A DNA stretch of 55,041 nucleotides from Burkholderiales bacterium. Lineage in GTDB: Bacteria; Pseudomonadota; Gammaproteobacteria; Burkholderiales; SG8-41. Below, in pieces: positions 8,560 to 18,194 of this stretch. The notes beneath the pieces are model-generated. The model saw only the letters and a list, made by a program, of their open reading frames with translations. It did not search any database and was not told the origin of the DNA. The DNA is taken from contig JAURHM010000015.1 of NCBI GenBank assembly GCA_030833315.1, forward strand, positions 1-55,041, given 5' to 3'. How positions within the stretch are numbered: position 1 is the stretch's first letter; each line of letters opens with the position of its first letter. The position numbers were made by a program, and so were the translations under genes.

Positions 8560-11319
8560 TCAACCGCCGAATTTGACGAGTTGCGCGCGCATCTGCTCCA
8601 GCGTGGCCGAGAAACGCGCGAGGCGCTCCTGCTCCTGCGCGACAACAAGCGGCGGGGCCTTGGCGACAAAACTCTCATTGGTGAGTTTGGCGCGCGCCTT
8701 GTTGGTTTCCGCATCGAGCCGTGCGATTTCCTTGGCCAGGCGTTCGCGTTCGGCCGCCACGTTGATTTCCACTTTGAGCATCAGCTTGAAATCAGCGACG
8801 ATGGATACCGGTGCGTCTTCGGCCGGCAGTTCGTTGACGACCAGGACTTCGGAAAGGCGTGCCAGCGACATCAGGTGCGGCGCAAAGCTGCGCAACTGGG
8901 CTGCATCACCCTGCGCCAGCAGAGGCAGTTTCTGCGACGGGGCGATATTCATTTCACCGCGCAGCGTGCGGCAGGCTGATACCAGCTGCTTCAGCAGATC
9001 GATGTCGCGTTCGGCGGCGGCATCGATTTTTGACGGTTCGGGCTGCGGGTATTTCTGCAGCATGATGCTGTCGCCGCTTTTGCCGGCGAGCGGTGCGACG
9101 CTTTGCCACAGTTCTTCGGTGATGAAGGGAATCACCGGGTGGGCGAGGCGCAGGATGGTTTCGAGCACGCGCACCAGCGTGCGACGGGTGCCGCGGCATT
9201 GTCCCTCGCTGCCATTGGCCAGCTGCACCTTGGCGAGTTCCAGGTACCAGTCGCAATACTCGTCCCACACCAGTTCATAGATGGTGCGGGCAAGGTTGTC
9301 GAAACGGTAGTCGGCGTAAGCCTGCTGCGCTTCGGTTTCGGCACGCTGCAGACGGCTGATCAGCCAGCGGTCGGCGACCGAGAGTTCGATGGGCGCTGCG
9401 GCGTCGAGTCCGGTGTCCTTGCCGTCGCAGTTCATCAGCACAAAGCGCGTGGCGTTCCACAGCTTGTTACAGAAGTTGCGGTAACCCTCGCAGCGTTTCT
9501 GATCAAATTTGATGTCGCGGCCGAGGCTGGCCAGACTGGCGAAGGTGAAACGCAGGGCGTCGGTGCCGTAGGCCGGGATGCCATCGGGGAATTCGGCGCG
9601 CGTGCGTTTGGCGATGGCTTGAGCCTGTTTCGGATTCATCAAGCCGGACGTGCGTTTGGCCACCAGTGATTCGATGTCGATGCCGTCGATCAGGTCCAGC
9701 GGGTCCAGCGTATTGCCTTTGGACTTGGACATCTTCTGGCCTTCGGCGTCGCGCACCAGGCCATGCACATAGACATGACGGAACGGCACCTTGCCGGTCA
9801 TGTACTTGGTGATCATCACCATGCGTGCGACCCAGAAAAAGATGATGTCGAAGCCGGTGACCAGCACCGATGACGGCAGATAGCGGTCAAGCGCCGGATT
9901 GGATTTTGTCGGCCACTCCGGCGTCCAGTCGAGCGTGGAGAAGCACCACAGCTGCGAGGAAAACCAGGTGTCGAGCACGTCCTGGTCCTGTTTCAGTGCC
10001 TTGCCGCCGGCGAGGGTTTTTGCTTCGGCTTCGTCGTGGGCGACGTAGATATTGCCGGCATCGTCATGCCATGCCGGCACACGGTGGCCCCACCACAGCT
10101 GGCGCGAGATGCACCAGTCCTGGATGTTGTTGAGCCAGTGGTTATAGGTGTTGATCCACTGATCGGGGAACAGTTTGACTTCGCCGGTGGCAACGGCATC
10201 GAGCCCCAGTTTCGCCAGAGGCTCCATCTTGACGAACCACTGGCTGGTCAGCATCGGTTCGATCACGACACCGGTGCGATCCCCGCGCGGCACCACCATG
10301 CGGTGCGGCTTTTCCGATTCCAGCAGTCCCTGGACCTTGAGATCGGCAATGATCGCTTCGCGTGCGACGTAACGATCGAGCCCGCGGTATTTTTCCGGCG
10401 CACTGTCGTTGATCGCTGCATCCAGCGTGAAGATGTTCAGCTGCGGCAGATTGTGGCGCTGGCCGACCTGATAGTCGTTGAAGTCGTGCGCCGGGGTGAT
10501 TTTCACGCAGCCGGTACCGAAGGCCTTGTCGACGTATTCGTCGGCAATGACCGGAATCGTGCGGCCGGTCAGCGGCAGTATTACCTGACGGCCGACCAGA
10601 CTGCGGTAGCGTTCGTCTTCCGGATGCACGGCAAGGGCTGCATCGCCAAGCATGGTTTCAGGGCGGGTGGTGGCAACTGTCAGATGACCGCTGCCGTCGG
10701 CGAGTGGGTAACGGATCTGCCACAGCTTGCCGTCTTCCTCCTCGGACTGTACTTCGAGGTCGGAAATGACGGTGTGCAGTACCGGGTCCCAGTTGGAGAG
10801 GCGCACGCCGCGATAGATCAGGCCGTCGCGGTAGAGTTTGACGAAGGTGTGGGTGACCAGCTTCGCCAGCGGTTCATCCATCGTGAAACGCTCGCGGTCC
10901 CAGTCGCAGGAGGCGCCGAGGCGGCGCATTTGCCGCGTGATGGTCGAGCCCGACTGTTCTTTCCAATCCCAGACCCGTTTGATGAATTCGTCGCGTCCCA
11001 GGGCGTTGCGTGATTCACCTTTTTGTTCCAGCTGGCGCGTCACCACCATTTCGGTGGCGATACCCGCATGATCGGTGCCGGGTTGCCACAGCGTATTGCT
11101 GCCGTTCATCCGGTGATAACGCGTCAGACCGTCCATGATGGTCTGGTTGAAGGCGTGCCCCATATGCAGCACACCGGTGACATTCGGCGGCGGCAACTGG
11201 ATGCAGTAGGCGTCTTTTTTATCGGGGTCCGCGCCGGCTTTGAAGTAGCCGTTTTTTTCCCAGGTCGGATACCAGCGCGACTCGATAGCCGCGGGTTCAA
11301 AGCTTTTCGGAAGTTCCAT
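8560..11319 (-). CDS. valS: Valyl-tRNA synthetase
   Basis: 919 residues counted from the ATG at 11319, where homology begins ([20 protein letters not shown]). Class I signatures are present: the HIGH-type motif [16 protein letters not shown] and the KMSKS motif in [20 protein letters not shown]. The C-terminus carries the ValS coiled-coil arm ([21 protein letters not shown]). It charges tRNA-Val and edits threonine. There is no stop codon between this gene and the coiled-coil protein upstream, so the reading frame is open to 11853. A good promoter-like sequence sits at 11357-11384, inside that upstream part, and would produce a message starting at 11319. No Shine-Dalgarno sequence is evident before 11319. 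Confidence 0.95.
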   Translation of the reverse strand: MELPKSFEPAAIESRWYPTWEKNGYFKAGADPDKKDAYCIQLPPPNVTGVLHMGHAFNQTIMDGLTRYHRMNGSNTLWQPGTDHAGIATEMVVTRQLEQKGESRNALGRDEFIKRVWDWKEQSGSTITRQMRRLGASCDWDRERFTMDEPLAKLVTHTFVKLYRDGLIYRGVRLSNWDPVLHTVISDLEVQSEEEDGKLWQIRYPLADGSGHLTVATTRPETMLGDAALAVHPEDERYRSLVGRQVILPLTGRTIPVIADEYVDKAFGTGCVKITPAHDFNDYQVGQRHNLPQLNIFTLDAAINDSAPEKYRGLDRYVAREAIIADLKVQGLLESEKPHRMVVPRGDRTGVVIEPMLTSQWFVKMEPLAKLGLDAVATGEVKLFPDQWINTYNHWLNNIQDWCISRQLWWGHRVPAWHDDAGNIYVAHDEAEAKTLAGGKALKQDQDVLDTWFSSQLWCFSTLDWTPEWPTKSNPALDRYLPSSVLVTGFDIIFFWVARMVMITKYMTGKVPFRHVYVHGLVRDAEGQKMSKSKGNTLDPLDLIDGIDIESLVAKRTSGLMNPKQAQAIAKRTRAEFPDGIPAYGTDALRFTFASLASLGRDIKFDQKRCEGYRNFCNKLWNATRFVLMNCDGKDTGLDAAAPIELSVADRWLISRLQRAETEAQQAYADYRFDNLARTIYELVWDEYCDWYLELAKVQLANGSEGQCRGTRRTLVRVLETILRLAHPVIPFITEELWQSVAPLAGKSGDSIMLQKYPQPEPSKIDAAAERDIDLLKQLVSACRTLRGEMNIAPSQKLPLLAQGDAAQLRSFAPHLMSLARLSEVLVVNELPAEDAPVSIVADFKLMLKVEINVAAERERLAKEIARLDAETNKARAKLTNESFVAKAPPLVVAQEQERLARFSATLEQMRAQLVKFGG

Positions 11320-11853
11320 GTGTGATGCCGGACGAGGGGGTGCTGAGGAGGGTGGCATTATACCGGAGGGCTGCTCCGTGACAGCGGCCGCTGCCGGCTG
11401 CAACTGGATCTGTTTGAGCTGGGATTGCAGGGTTTCCGCAACCGAGCTGCGTACCATTTCAGCGATGCCCGACTGCAGCTCGCTGGTGACGCGGCTCAGC
11501 GCCTGTTCGAGTGCCGCACCGATTTCCGGCAGATAACGTTCGCGTACGACGCCGGCGATCTGCTCGTCGAGTCCCCGTTTCAGTTTCAGATAGACCGCGT
11601 GTTCGATATTCTGGGCCTGTACCCGCGAGACGATTTCACCGCCTTCCGGCTGCGGTGACGCCGTTTTCGGAGCGGATTCCTGTTTCGGCAGGACCTCGCC
11701 TTCGAGCACGATGTCGGTCAGTACGGGTATATCGCTGCTGCTGGCGGATGGCGGAGATGCCGGCGCTGCAGGTTTTTTGTGCCGTTGCAGCAGGGCGTCC
11801 GCCCGGTTCAGCACATCGCGCGCGTTGTCATCTGGAGTGTTCGGATCGGACAT
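11320..11853 (-). CDS. Coiled-coil/low-complexity protein running in frame into valS
   Basis: 178 codons from the ATG at 11853 that have no stop before the valS start. The sequence begins [19 protein letters not shown], has a proline/serine-rich linker with [13 protein letters not shown], then an amphipathic helical region ([37 protein letters not shown]). A small separate gene of this kind often lies between holC and valS in betaproteobacteria, normally with its own stop. Here it would make a ValS with a 178-residue extension, or be translated together with an independently initiated ValS. It is 12 bp downstream of holC on the same strand. Function unknown. Confidence 0.65.
11357..11384 (-). 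promoter_or_regulatory. Candidate valS promoter inside the upstream reading frame
   Basis: On the minus strand CTGTCA (11384-11379) is followed after 16 bp by a perfect TATAAT (11362-11357). Transcription would start about 30 bp before the valS ATG at 11319. This supports valS being expressed on its own although the frame is continuous with the upstream gene. Confidence 0.6.
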
Positions 11854-11865
11854 GGCGCGAGTGTT

Positions 11866-12297
11866 TTATCCGGCGCGCTGCGTGGAGAGATCGTGGGTGC
11901 GGATCTCGTAACCCCGGTCGCGATAGAACTTGTATCGTGCCCGCGCCTCGCTGCGGTCGGCATCTTCGGCGCTGACGATTTCGGCGAGTCGCTGGAAACG
12001 GCTGAAGCAGGCCGGCCATTCGCTGTGCAGGTTGATCAGCACTTCGTCATGCAGCGGATTGTCACCGGTGGTATCAATCAGCACCGGCGTCACCGGGGCC
12101 AGCGGATCATCCAGCCTACAGTGGGGCATGAAGCCGGTAGCCGGGGCGCTCCACAGCATCCGGTCAAGACGGGATGCCGTGTCCCGGTCGGGACAGAACA
12201 GGGTGACGCGCAGACCGAGACTGCGTGCTTTGGCTGTCAGCTTGCAGGCAGTCTGGAGCTTGTCCTCAACCTGAGTATAAAAATCGATTTGCGTCAT
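11866..12297 (-). CDS. holC: DNA polymerase III subunit chi
   Basis: 143 residues, the usual length for HolC. It starts MTQIDFYTQVEDKLQTACKL, the standard chi N-terminus, followed by VTLFCPDRDTASRLDRMLW and NPLHDEVLINLHSEWPACFSRF-type sequence. Chi links the clamp loader to single-strand binding protein at the replication fork. Placed between pepA (15 bp upstream) and the coiled-coil/valS frame (12 bp downstream) on the same strand, an order typical of proteobacteria. Confidence 0.93.
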   Translation of the reverse strand: MTQIDFYTQVEDKLQTACKLTAKARSLGLRVTLFCPDRDTASRLDRMLWSAPATGFMPHCRLDDPLAPVTPVLIDTTGDNPLHDEVLINLHSEWPACFSRFQRLAEIVSAEDADRSEARARYKFYRDRGYEIRTHDLSTQRAG

Positions 12298-12312
12298 CGG
12301 CTGACGGTGATT

Positions 12313-13803
12313 TCAGCGTTTGCCGGCCCGATTGACCAGGAACTGGGTCAGCAGGGGTACCGGCCGGCCTGTGGAGCCTTTGTCCTTGCCGGATTTCCAG
12401 GCGGTACCGGCGACATCGAGGTGCGCCCATTTAAATTTTTTGGTGAACCGCGACAGAAAACATGCCGCAGTCACCGCACCCGCAGGACGGCCACCGATAT
12501 TGGCAAAGTCGGCAAAATTGCTGCGCAGCTGATCCTGGTATTCATCGTGCAGCGGCAGGTGCCAGGCGCCGTCGCCCGACTGTTCTCCGGCCGAGAGAAC
12601 TTCGCGGGCCAGCGGATCGTTGTTAGCGAAAAGGCCGCTGACAACGTGTCCCAGTGCAATGACGCAGGCGCCGGTCAGTGTGGCGATGTCGATGACTGCG
12701 GCCGGGTCGTAGCGTTCGGCATAGGTCAGCGCGTCGCAGAGAATCAGCCGGCCCTCGGCATCGGTGTTCAGGATTTCCACGGTCAGCCCGGACATGCTGG
12801 TGACAATATCGCCGGGCTTGGTCGCGCGTCCGCCGGGCATGTTCTCGGTGGCGGGAATGATGCCGATGACATTCAACGGCAATTTCATTTCGGCAACGGC
12901 CTTGAGGGTGCCCAGCACGCTGCCGGCGCCGCTCATGTCATACTTCATTTCATCCATTTCCGGTGCCGGCTTCAGCGAGATGCCGCCGGTGTCAAAAGTC
13001 ACGCCCTTGCCGACCAGAACCACCGGCTTCTGGGTTTTGGGTCCGGCGCGGTATTCGAGAACGATCAGTTTCGGCGGCTGGCTGCTGCCTGCGGCGACCG
13101 AAAGCAGGGTGTTCATGCCGAGTTTTTCCATGTCGGCGCGTTCGAGCACTTGCACTTTAAAGCGGTAATGCTTGGCCAGCTTGCGTGCCTGTTCGGCGAG
13201 GTACGCCGGTGTGCAGACGTTGCCCGGGAGGTTGCCGAGGTCGCGGGCGAGGCTGATGCCGTGGGCAAGAGCAAGACCCTGGGACAGGCCGCGTGCGGCC
13301 CGCTTTTCGTCGCTTTTGGCGACAGCCAGCACCACCCGGCGCAGTGCGGGGGCTTCTTTTGCGGGGGCGCTTTTCATCTGCTCGAACCGGTAGGTGGCTT
13401 CACGCGCGGCGCGTGCGGTCTGCATGACGCGCCATTCGATGTCGCGACGGCCGACTGCGAGTTCGGTGACATGCAGTTCGGCATCCACGGTGCCGGTTTG
13501 TGCCAGTACTTCGATTGCCGTGGTGATGCAGCGACGGAACTGTTTCTCGGCAAATTCCGCTTTGGGGCCGAGACCGAGTAGCAGGACGCGCGTGCTGGCG
13601 ATTCCCGGCACATCGTGCAGCATCAGGCTGCTGCCGATGGCGCCCGCCATGTCGCCGCGGTCAATGACGCGCCGAATGTAGCCTTTGGAAGTCTTGTCGA
13701 GAGTCGTTGCGGCTTCGCTGAGTTTCCGGTCGGCATAGACGCCAACCACGGTGCAGCCGCTGGCGTTGCGACCCGGGACCAGGGGTTTTATGCTAAATTC
13801 CAC
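12313..13803 (-). CDS. pepA: Leucyl aminopeptidase (cytosol aminopeptidase)
   Basis: 496 residues. The M17 signature NTDAEGRLILCDALTYAE is exact, and the metal and catalytic region VGKGVTFDTGGISLKP is present, followed by the conserved YDMSGAGSVLG. It removes N-terminal residues from peptides in the cytoplasm and in some bacteria also binds DNA at dif-like sites. First gene of a pepA-holC-valS leftward unit and divergent from lptF across a 207 bp gap. No clear consensus promoter was picked out in that gap. Confidence 0.97.
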   Translation of the reverse strand: MEFSIKPLVPGRNASGCTVVGVYADRKLSEAATTLDKTSKGYIRRVIDRGDMAGAIGSSLMLHDVPGIASTRVLLLGLGPKAEFAEKQFRRCITTAIEVLAQTGTVDAELHVTELAVGRRDIEWRVMQTARAAREATYRFEQMKSAPAKEAPALRRVVLAVAKSDEKRAARGLSQGLALAHGISLARDLGNLPGNVCTPAYLAEQARKLAKHYRFKVQVLERADMEKLGMNTLLSVAAGSSQPPKLIVLEYRAGPKTQKPVVLVGKGVTFDTGGISLKPAPEMDEMKYDMSGAGSVLGTLKAVAEMKLPLNVIGIIPATENMPGGRATKPGDIVTSMSGLTVEILNTDAEGRLILCDALTYAERYDPAAVIDIATLTGACVIALGHVVSGLFANNDPLAREVLSAGEQSGDGAWHLPLHDEYQDQLRSNFADFANIGGRPAGAVTAACFLSRFTKKFKWAHLDVAGTAWKSGKDKGSTGRPVPLLTQFLVNRAGKR

Positions 13804-14010
13804 GCGTCAACTCCTCTGTGCATTACGCATTTTCAAAGACATGAATGGCGGTCGTCCTTGTTGCCAGGGGTTCCCCAAAAGTTCCTGTTCGGGGCCTGTT
13901 TACGACCGGCAAGGCGGCGCTGAAATGCGGCAGAATTCTTCGCACTTCGTCATCGACCCGCACCTTTCATTGATTATCTGCGGGTTCTTTTCAAAAAGCA
14001 AAACGCAGGC

Positions 14011-15090
14011 ATGATTTTTCGGTCCTCACTGCTCCGGGAACTCGCTACTTCGGCGGCGGCGACTTTTCTCGTGCTGCTCGGCATTTCAATAACCACGCAA
14101 CTGGTGCGTCTGCTCGGACAGGCGGCAAGCGGGCAGATCACCTCCACCGGCGTCGTGGCGCTGCTGGGCTTCACACTGGTCGGTTACCTACCCATCCTGC
14201 TGTCGGTGACGCTGTTCATCGCCGTGCTGATGACCCTGACGCGCAGTTATCGCGATTCGGAAATGGTGGTCTGGTTTTCCTGCGGTCAGGGTTTGACCCA
14301 ATGGATACGTCCGGTGCTCACTTTTGCATTGCCGCTGGTGCTGACCGTCGGGGTATTGTCGCTGTTGGTGTCGCCGTGGGCTGTCGAAAAGGCCGAGGAA
14401 TTCCGCCGACAGATGGACAGCCGTGATGATGTCGCACAGGTCACGCCCGGCGTGTTCCACGAATCACGCCGCGCCGACAGGGTCTATCTGGTCGAAGAGG
14501 TGCCGGGCAAGTCCAATCTGGTGGCCAATGTGTTTGTAAGTTCCACCCAGCACGGAAAGCTCGGCGTGATGGTTGCGCAGAGCGGTTTTCAGGAAACCAC
14601 GGAAAACGGGGACCGTTTTCTGGTATTGCAGCATGGCCGCCGTTACGAAGGCGAACCGGGTTCTCCGGAATACAAGATCTATGAATTTGAACGCTACGCG
14701 ATGCGTATCGAGACGGCGGATGCCACCACCCGGGCGCCGACAACAAAAACCATGTCCACACTGGAGCTGTTGCAGAAGCCGACGCCGAGGAATCTTGGTG
14801 AATTGTCGTGGCGTGTGGGTCTTCCCGCCAGCTCGCTGATCCTCTGCCTGCTGGCTATCCCGCTGTCGTTTGTGAACCCCCGTGCCGGCCGTTCGATGAA
14901 TATCGTGCTGGCGATACTGGTGTACATGATTTACAGCAACGTGCTGTCGATCATGCAGGCTTCCATCGCGCAGGACCGGGTTGATGTCTTAACAGGCATG
15001 TGGGGCGTGCATGCGGGCATGCTTGTCCTGCTGGCGCTGATGTTTTACCGCAGGCTGTCGGTGTTTTCGTTCTGGAGGGTTTTCCGGTGA
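14011..15090 (+). CDS. lptF: LPS export permease LptF
   Basis: 359 residues of the LptF/LptG (YjgP/YjgQ) family. Predicted membrane helices lie near residues 13-35, 55-80 and 100-120, with three more near the C-terminus after a periplasmic beta-rich domain (residues ~125-265). It begins MIFRSSLLRELATSAAATFL, typical of LptF. With LptG and LptB it forms the ABC transporter that extracts lipopolysaccharide from the inner membrane. Its stop overlaps the GTG start of lptG. Divergent from pepA. Confidence 0.95.
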   Translation: MIFRSSLLRELATSAAATFLVLLGISITTQLVRLLGQAASGQITSTGVVALLGFTLVGYLPILLSVTLFIAVLMTLTRSYRDSEMVVWFSCGQGLTQWIRPVLTFALPLVLTVGVLSLLVSPWAVEKAEEFRRQMDSRDDVAQVTPGVFHESRRADRVYLVEEVPGKSNLVANVFVSSTQHGKLGVMVAQSGFQETTENGDRFLVLQHGRRYEGEPGSPEYKIYEFERYAMRIETADATTRAPTTKTMSTLELLQKPTPRNLGELSWRVGLPASSLILCLLAIPLSFVNPRAGRSMNIVLAILVYMIYSNVLSIMQASIAQDRVDVLTGMWGVHAGMLVLLALMFYRRLSVFSFWRVFR

Positions 15091-16160
15091 GGACGCTGCG
15101 CAGTTATCTTGCGCGGGAGATTGCGGTATCGACCGCGCTGGTTTTCCTGGCTCTGCTGCTGCTGTTCGCTTTTTTTGATCTCGTCGAGCAGATGAAGGAT
15201 CTGGGGCGCGGCGGTTATCAGCTGAGACACATTCTGCTGCATGTGCTGCTGTCCGCGCCCAATCACGTCTATGAACTGTTTCCGATTGCTGCGCTGATCG
15301 GTACGCTGTTTACTCTGGCGCAATTGGTTGCCAGTTCCGAATACACCGTGATGCGTTCATCGGGTGTTTCGTTGCAGCGGATGGTGGGGGCGATTGCCGT
15401 GGTGGGGACGGTGTTCGGCATACTGACTTTTGCCGTCGGCGAATTTGTGGCGCCGCCCGCCGAGCAGTTCGCCCAGCGCCTGCGATCCCAGGCGATTTCG
15501 GGAATCGTCGCCCAGGAATTCCGTTCCGGGTTGTGGATCAAGGACGGGACCTCGTTCGTCAATGTGCTGGAAGTCACCCCTGAGGGCGGGCTAAAGGGTG
15601 TGCGCATTTACGAGTTTGACGGGTATTACCGGCTGCGCATGCTGAGGCGTGCCGAAGGTGCCGAATACGAAGGTAGCAATCAGTGGCTGATGTCCAATGT
15701 CGCACAAACCAATTTTGATCAACTGACGACGCGGGTGAGTTTCCGCGACTTTGTGCAATGGCGGTCCGTGCTTGAGCCGGCGTTGCTGAACGTTCTTCTG
15801 GTGAAGCCGGAAAAAATGTCGGCCTTCAGTTTGTATTCCTATTCGCAGCACCTGAAAGAAAACCGGCAAAAGGCCTTGCGTTACGAAATCGCGCTGTGGA
15901 CCAAGCTGCTGTATCCGGTGGCTGTGCTGGTGATGATGGTATTGGCGCTGCCGTTTGCCTATTTCCAGAGCCGCCAGGGCGGCGTCGGCGCGAAAATTTT
16001 CGCTGGCATCATGATCGGACTGGCCTTCCATTTTCTAAACCGACTGCTCGGCCATCTCGGGTTGCTCAATGACTGGCCGCCGTTTGCGAGCGCAGTGACG
16101 CCGACGCTGCTGTTTCTCGGTCTGGCAGTCGGCATGATGTGGTGGCAGGAGCGGCGCTGA
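15087..16160 (+). CDS. lptG: LPS export permease LptG
   Basis: 357 residues from the GTG at 15087, whose GTGA overlaps the lptF stop and which has a GGAGG site 8 bp upstream; the longer frame from 15000 lies inside lptF. The protein starts VRTLRSYLAREIAVSTALVF, the LptG opening, and has the same layout as LptF of helices, a large periplasmic domain and helices. The two permeases form the membrane core of the LptB2FG complex. Translational coupling with lptF is expected from the overlap. It converges with the RDD gene, 12 bp apart. Confidence 0.95.
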   Translation: MRTLRSYLAREIAVSTALVFLALLLLFAFFDLVEQMKDLGRGGYQLRHILLHVLLSAPNHVYELFPIAALIGTLFTLAQLVASSEYTVMRSSGVSLQRMVGAIAVVGTVFGILTFAVGEFVAPPAEQFAQRLRSQAISGIVAQEFRSGLWIKDGTSFVNVLEVTPEGGLKGVRIYEFDGYYRLRMLRRAEGAEYEGSNQWLMSNVAQTNFDQLTTRVSFRDFVQWRSVLEPALLNVLLVKPEKMSAFSLYSYSQHLKENRQKALRYEIALWTKLLYPVAVLVMMVLALPFAYFQSRQGGVGAKIFAGIMIGLAFHFLNRLLGHLGLLNDWPPFASAVTPTLLFLGLAVGMMWWQERR

Positions 16161-16172
16161 AGGTTTGCCCGC

Positions 16173-16601
16173 TCAGGGCGGCGGTGCAACGGTCACCAGA
16201 CGGGTACCGGAGAGGCGGTCATGAAGGAATTGCCGATCCCGGTCGATGAATGACCACAGAATCGTCACGCCCATGACCGGGTAGCCGATGGTGGCCAGTG
16301 TCATGCGCATCAGGGCCTGCAGCGGCGTGATGCGCCCGCCGGCGGTAGTTTCCAGGCTGATCCGCCAGGTTTTCATGGGCAGCGTCTGTCCCCTGCGCAG
16401 CCACTGGACCGCATAGTATCCGGCGCAGGCAATGACCACGATCATCCGCGTCAGTGTTCTCGGCTGGTTGAGACCGGCGGTTTTTGCCAGTGCGGTTGCC
16501 AAGCCGCCGGCGACCAGAATGACGGCGGTCAGCAGCAATGCTTCGTAGACGAGGCATAGCAGGCGCCTGCCAAGGGAGGGTGTTGCCGAAGCGACAGTCA
16601 C
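16173..16601 (-). CDS. RDD family membrane protein
   Basis: 142 residues with three to four hydrophobic segments. It carries the RDD hallmarks: an N-terminal arginine in helix 1 (SLGRRLLCLVYEALLL), the central GQTLPMKTWRI segment and the C-terminal DRQFLHDRLSGTRLV. RDD proteins are inner-membrane proteins of mostly unknown function, some linked to ion transport. It is the last gene of the ECF sigma operon and its start overlaps the DUF3106 stop by ATGA. Confidence 0.9.
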   Translation of the reverse strand: MTVASATPSLGRRLLCLVYEALLLTAVILVAGGLATALAKTAGLNQPRTLTRMIVVIACAGYYAVQWLRRGQTLPMKTWRISLETTAGGRITPLQALMRMTLATIGYPVMGVTILWSFIDRDRQFLHDRLSGTRLVTVAPPP

Positions 16602-17071
16602 TGCCGCTCTGCGGAGGCTGCGGGGCCCGGTGCCGAAGTGATGGGGTCGCCGACCGGCGGGTCAAATTGGGTCTGGGGTTGGGCCAGCGATTTGCGGTAG
16701 GCGTCCCATTGTTTGGCCATTTCGCGGCGTTGCGTGGGATTTAGTTTTTTAAGGCCCTGGTAACGCTCGCGCGCTTCCTGGCGCTGCTCCGGGGTCAGCG
16801 TGGCCCACTCCTTCATGCGCTGCTGCAGGCGTTTCTGCTCCCCAGGTTTCATTTTCGGGTAGCGATCTGCGATGCTGACCCATTTTTTGCGTTGCGCCGA
16901 ATCCATTTCAGTCCATTCCGGCGCTAATGGCGCAAGCACCTGCTGCTGGGCGGGTGCCAGTTCAGACCATGACGGGCGAACGGGTTTAACGGCTTGCTTT
17001 GACGGCTGTGCGGCGAAGACAGGCAGCGCGAGGCATAGCCAGATGATCAGCGCTGCTGCCGTTTTAGCCAT
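16598..17071 (-). CDS. DUF3106 exported protein
   Basis: 157 residues with a signal peptide (AALIIWLCLALPVFAAQ). The mature part is built from repeated charged motifs, SWSELAPAQQQVLAPLAPEW, MDSAQRKKWVSIADRYPKM, WATLTPEQRQEARERYQGLK and LNPTQRREMAKQWDAYRKS, the recognised DUF3106 pattern of repeated W..L.P.QR elements. Probably periplasmic. It lies between DUF3619 and RDD genes in an operon with an ECF sigma factor and overlaps the DUF3619 gene by 25 bp. Role unknown. Confidence 0.88.
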   Translation of the reverse strand: MAKTAAALIIWLCLALPVFAAQPSKQAVKPVRPSWSELAPAQQQVLAPLAPEWTEMDSAQRKKWVSIADRYPKMKPGEQKRLQQRMKEWATLTPEQRQEARERYQGLKKLNPTQRREMAKQWDAYRKSLAQPQTQFDPPVGDPITSAPGPAASAERQ

Positions 17072-17433
17072 GAATCGAAGCCCTTGTCGAGATAGGCATC
17101 GATGGGCAGATCGTCTGTCAGCAGGCGGGCATCAAGATCGGCGATTTCGCTGCCGGCCCCGTTGCTGCTTTGCCAATAAACAATGCCCGCCAGGCCCAGA
17201 ATCAGAACGGCCAGCGAGAGTGCGTAACGAATTCCCGGGGTCGGGTGTTCGAACATTTGCGTGAATGTCCGTCCCGCCACCGCGACGCCCATTGCCGGGG
17301 CTTGCTGGTACTGCGCCAGCGCCTGTTCGCGAGCCGTCGCCAGCTTCGCAACGGTGTCGTTGTCGATGCTGCGAGTGCTGCGGTCGAGTTCGCGGACGAT
17401 TTTCAGCGCGAACTCGTGTTCATGGGCGTTCAT
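17047..17433 (-). CDS. DUF3619 membrane protein, probable anti-sigma partner
   Basis: 128 residues. The N-terminal part is soluble and helical (FALKIVRELDRSTRSIDNDT; KLATAREQALAQY), followed by one membrane helix (RYALSLAVLILGLAGIVYW) and a short acidic C-terminal part ending DKGFDSWLKRQQR. This is the DUF3619 layout. The start overlaps the stop of the ECF sigma gene by ATGA, so the two are translationally coupled. A cytoplasmic helical domain plus a single membrane helix next to an ECF sigma factor is the usual form of an anti-sigma factor; that role is inferred, not shown. Confidence 0.85.
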   Translation of the reverse strand: MNAHEHEFALKIVRELDRSTRSIDNDTVAKLATAREQALAQYQQAPAMGVAVAGRTFTQMFEHPTPGIRYALSLAVLILGLAGIVYWQSSNGAGSEIADLDARLLTDDLPIDAYLDKGFDSWLKRQQR

Positions 17434-17996
17434 AGCGCAATTCCCTGTTTTTTAAGCAATATTGCCAAAGCATGTGTGGCCCGGGAGCAATGCGTTTTCA
17501 CGCTTCCCTCCGAGCATCCCATTACTTTGGCGGCTTCAGCGACATCCAGTTCCTCCCAGTAACGCAACATGAAGGCCTGACGTTGACGCAGCGGCAGGGT
17601 TTCAATAGATTTTTCAATAATATCAAGTACTTGCTTTTGCTCCAGCTGATCTGCCGGTCTAGTGGCGACCTTGGAGTCGTTTTCAACCTCAATGGCCTCC
17701 AGCGGGTCGGAGTCCTCGTCGCTGTCGCTGCCGAACAGGCTGCCCAGCGGGGTTACCCAGGCCGAGCGGACTTTCTGGCGACGGAAGAAGTCGCGAATGG
17801 CGTTCTGCAGAATCCGCTGAAAAAGCATAGGGTATTCTGTCGCCGGACGATCCGCGTATTTTTCCGACAGTTTGAGCATCGCTTCCTGCACGATGTCGAG
17901 CGCAAGGTGTTCATCCCGAATGGAAAACACCGCTTGCTTGAATGCTCTGCGCTCGACTTCGGCCAGGAAATCCGCGAGTTCCTTGTATGTGGCCAG
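17430..17996 (-). CDS. ECF-type RNA polymerase sigma factor, probable CTG start
   Basis: The frame contains region 2 (DEHLALDIVQEAMLKLSEKY, PMLFQRILQNAIRDFFRRQK) and region 4 (LPLRQRQAFMLRYWEELDVA, MGCSEGSVKTHCSRATHAL). The first standard start codon is a GTG at 17930, which would remove the conserved DFLAEVERRAFKQAV stretch that this sigma group has at its N-terminus. In frame upstream the sequence reads (L)ATYKELADFLAEVERR, where relatives have MAT.KELSDFL, so the CTG at 17994-17996 matches the family start; it has AAGG 7 bp upstream. An in-frame TGA precedes by about 20 codons with no ATG, GTG or TTG between. First gene of the DUF3619/DUF3106/RDD operon. Target promoters unknown. Confidence 0.8.
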   Translation of the reverse strand: MATYKELADFLAEVERRAFKQAVFSIRDEHLALDIVQEAMLKLSEKYADRPATEYPMLFQRILQNAIRDFFRRQKVRSAWVTPLGSLFGSDSDEDSDPLEAIEVENDSKVATRPADQLEQKQVLDIIEKSIETLPLRQRQAFMLRYWEELDVAEAAKVMGCSEGSVKTHCSRATHALAILLKKQGIAL

Positions 17997-18165
17997 ATGG
18001 ATGCCTTTTTTATGTTCCAGCGTCTTGGTGACGTGGCAGGGCGATTTTAAATGTCAGAAAGCCCCTTTAATCCGCGGCATCTTAGCAAAACACCGCTGCG
18101 AGGCAAGTTATCGCTGCACCGGTGTTATAAACGCTTCTATCCTGCTGTTTAAACGGATATTTTGC

Positions 18166-18194
18166 TTGACCGTCAGAGCGCAGGCCGGTAATGT
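18166..18194 (+). promoter_or_regulatory. Candidate ilv promoter
   Basis: TTGACC (18166-18171) and TAATGT (18189-18194) with a 17 bp spacer, giving a 5' leader of about 55 nt before ilvB. A hairpin with arms GGGTTT (18198-18203) and AAACCC (18217-18222) lies at the start of the leader. No leucine, valine or isoleucine codon-rich leader peptide was found here, so attenuation is not supported at this site. Confidence 0.55.

Noticed and set aside
11779-13581. Long plus-strand open frame (600 codons) opposite holC and pepA
   Set aside because: It is antisense to two well-recognised genes; high GC at third codon positions keeps the opposite strand open. The translation has no recognisable family pattern.
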